DNA from: Kingella pumchi
GTDB taxonomy: Bacteria > Pseudomonadota > Gammaproteobacteria > Burkholderiales > Neisseriaceae
Length of the DNA: 51,456 nt
Reading direction: 5' to 3'
NCBI RefSeq assembly: GCF_022288825.1
Contig: NZ_JAKOOW010000002.1
Coordinates: forward strand, 22,938 to 74,393
Shown here: in pieces, positions 50,413-51,456 of the stretch
Numbering within the stretch: the stretch's first letter is position 1
Layout: each line of letters begins with the position of its first letter
Notes under the pieces: model-generated
The model's input: the letters and a program-made list of their open reading frames with translations, nothing else
What the model was told of the DNA's origin: nothing
The model's database searches: none
Translations under genes and position numbers: made by a program

Positions 50413-51204
50413 TCAGGCTTTGCCGCCTTTTGGGAAAAACTGCACCAGGTTTTCGCCCTGCGGCAGCACCAGTTTTTTCACGGCGTGGCCGAACACCGTT
50501 TCCAGCGTAATCCGCGCCAAACGGCCGTCGGCCACCGCCTGCTCGGCCAAACGGCGGGCGGCGCTTTCGTTTTCAGGCTGCAATGCCTGCCACAGCGCGA
50601 GCGTATCCATATCGCGGCGGAAACTCTCGGCGCTTTGGTATTCCAGCACCAGCTTGGCCGAATCCATTACCGGATCGTAAAAACCGTGATCGGCGAGCAT
50701 GTCGCCCAAATCGTGCATATCAATCAGCGCGCTCGCGGCGCAGGCAATGCCGTTTTCGGCCAGCAGCGCGCGCACTTCGGGCAGGCTGTCGATACCGAAA
50801 TGGCTGAAAAACAGCAGGCCGTCGGTTTTCAAACCGCCCGCCCAGGCATCGAATACCGGCAGCGGGTCGCTTTCGGTGGCCAGCGCCAGATTCGACCACA
50901 GCATATCGGCCTGCATCGGCGGCAGCGGGTCGCGCAGGCTCTGGCAGTGCTGTGCCGGCGCCGTTTTGCCTGCCAAGCGCGACAGCCAGCCGCTTTTGCG
51001 GCCGGCGGCGGCTTCAGCGAGAAACTCCGACCGCGGGTCGTATTCGCCGAACACGGCCTGCGGATAACGCGCCGCCAGCAGGCGCCGGCTGTGGTCGCCG
51101 TCGGCACCGGCCAGCACGATGCGCTGCGGCGTGCGGGTCAGAATCTGCAGGCGGCCGTCCATTTCGGCGGCCAGATGGCGGTGGATAAACCAGCGGTCGT
51201 CCAT
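50413..51204 (-). CDS. BioC-like class I SAM-dependent methyltransferase
   Basis: The 263-residue product begins MDDRWFIHRHLAAEMDGRLQ, as BioC-like proteins do, followed by a short Rossmann region (RIVLAGADGDHSRRLLAARYP) and MQADMLWSNLALATESDPLPVFDAWAGGLKTDGLLFFSHFG. The motif I glycine-rich loop is degenerate (AGADGDH). BioC methylates malonyl-ACP at the start of biotin synthesis. No other bio gene is near, so the role is inferred from similarity only and it could be another small-molecule methyltransferase. AAGGAAGG precedes the ATG. Confidence 0.8.
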   Translation of the reverse strand: MDDRWFIHRHLAAEMDGRLQILTRTPQRIVLAGADGDHSRRLLAARYPQAVFGEYDPRSEFLAEAAAGRKSGWLSRLAGKTAPAQHCQSLRDPLPPMQADMLWSNLALATESDPLPVFDAWAGGLKTDGLLFFSHFGIDSLPEVRALLAENGIACAASALIDMHDLGDMLADHGFYDPVMDSAKLVLEYQSAESFRRDMDTLALWQALQPENESAARRLAEQAVADGRLARITLETVFGHAVKKLVLPQGENLVQFFPKGGKA

Positions 51205-51302
51205 AATCCTTCCTTGGCGAACCTGCCGCAGGCAGCCTGAAAAAGGCCGCGGCAGGCGCATAGCAAAAAACCGCATCCGGCAGGATACGGTTTTTCAAAT
51301 TC

Positions 51303-51379
51303 TGGCGCGGCGGACGGGGCTCGAACCCGCGACCCCCGGCGTGACAGGCCGGTACTCTAACCAACTGAGCTACCACCGC
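51303..51379 (-). tRNA. tRNA-Asp(GTC)
   Basis: On the minus strand the acceptor GCGGTGG pairs with CCGCCGC including one G-T wobble; discriminator G and CCA follow (51303-51306). The anticodon loop is CTGTCAC, giving GTC. D and T arms match the E. coli tRNA-Asp pattern (TTAGAGTACCGGCC, GGGTTCGAGCC). Confidence 0.95.
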
Positions 51380-51387
51380 GCGTTTGG

Positions 51388-51456
51388 TGGTGGGTGATGA
51401 CGGAGTCGAACCGCCGACATTCTGCTTGTAAGGCAGACGCTCTACCAACTGAGCTA
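51388..51456 (-). tRNA. tRNA-Val(TAC), partial at the window edge
   Basis: The sequence from the D arm to the encoded CCA is present; only the seven 5' acceptor bases lie outside the window. Stem TCTGC/GCAGA encloses CTTACAA, giving anticodon TAC. The 3' end is ATCACCC-A-CCA, as in bacterial tRNA-Val. It lies eight bases from tRNA-Asp, probably one transcript. Confidence 0.93.

Overview
The window reads as a chromosomal segment of a GC-rich member of the Neisseriaceae. The main evidence is a 12-base DNA uptake sequence, AGGCAGCCTGAA, and its reverse complement. It recurs throughout, in spacers, in inverted pairs that act as terminators, and inside genes. This is the dialect I associate with some Kingella and Neisseria species, from memory and unchecked. 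Prs, GpmA, RecQ with three HRDC domains, and the zur-GTPase pair also look neisserial. Almost all genes are housekeeping or common accessory genes. I see no prophage, insertion sequence, CRISPR array, rRNA or plasmid genes.

Layout. 1-2.1 kb: tRNA-Gln(CTG), prs and rplY. 2.1-4.3 kb: a short-chain dehydrogenase and a patatin-like protein whose catalytic residues look replaced. 4.4-5.8 kb: zur overlapping a CobW-type GTPase gene, a zinc homeostasis unit. 5.8-11.7 kb: two lipoproteins, recQ and a dicarboxylate/sodium symporter. 11.7-16 kb: hemL, metR, a LOG-family gene and two tandem small secreted paralogues. 16-20.6 kb: ppk, then proB and proA. 20.7-29 kb: a LysR regulator divergent from an NAD(P)-binding protein and an NTF2-like protein, then a GST, prlC, thiL and a peptide-binding lipoprotein. 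29-34 kb: an OmpP1/FadL porin, lpxB overlapping a nitrilase-family gene, and dinB. 34-37.7 kb: two Sel1-repeat proteins and a Kef-type antiporter. 37.8-40.2 kb: nrdG-nrdD, the anaerobic ribonucleotide reductase. 40.2-40.6 kb: an AT-rich, gene-free island with DnaA-box-like sites. 40.6-45.7 kb: a secreted nuclease, ampD, a hydrolase-methyltransferase fusion, two small membrane proteins and a CDP-alcohol phosphatidyltransferase with unusual metal ligands. 45.8-51.2 kb: an L,D-transpeptidase, a GIY-YIG protein, gpmA, an ABC exporter and a BioC-like methyltransferase. The end holds tRNA-Asp and most of tRNA-Val.

The most interesting signals concern the uptake sequences. hemL, proB-proA, the Kef antiporter and nrdG-nrdD carry a different dialect (GCCGTCTGAA core, including exact AGGCCGTCTGAA and ATGCCGTCTGAA), which suggests import by transformation from other Neisseria. 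The native sequence also supplies stop codons (recurrent Ala-Ala C-termini), terminator stems, upstream promoter positions and in-frame peptides. Other leads are the probable pseudo-patatin, the possible phospholipid-modification cluster at 41.9-45.7 kb, and the AT-rich island upstream of nrdG, which could be a DnaA-responsive promoter or a replication origin.
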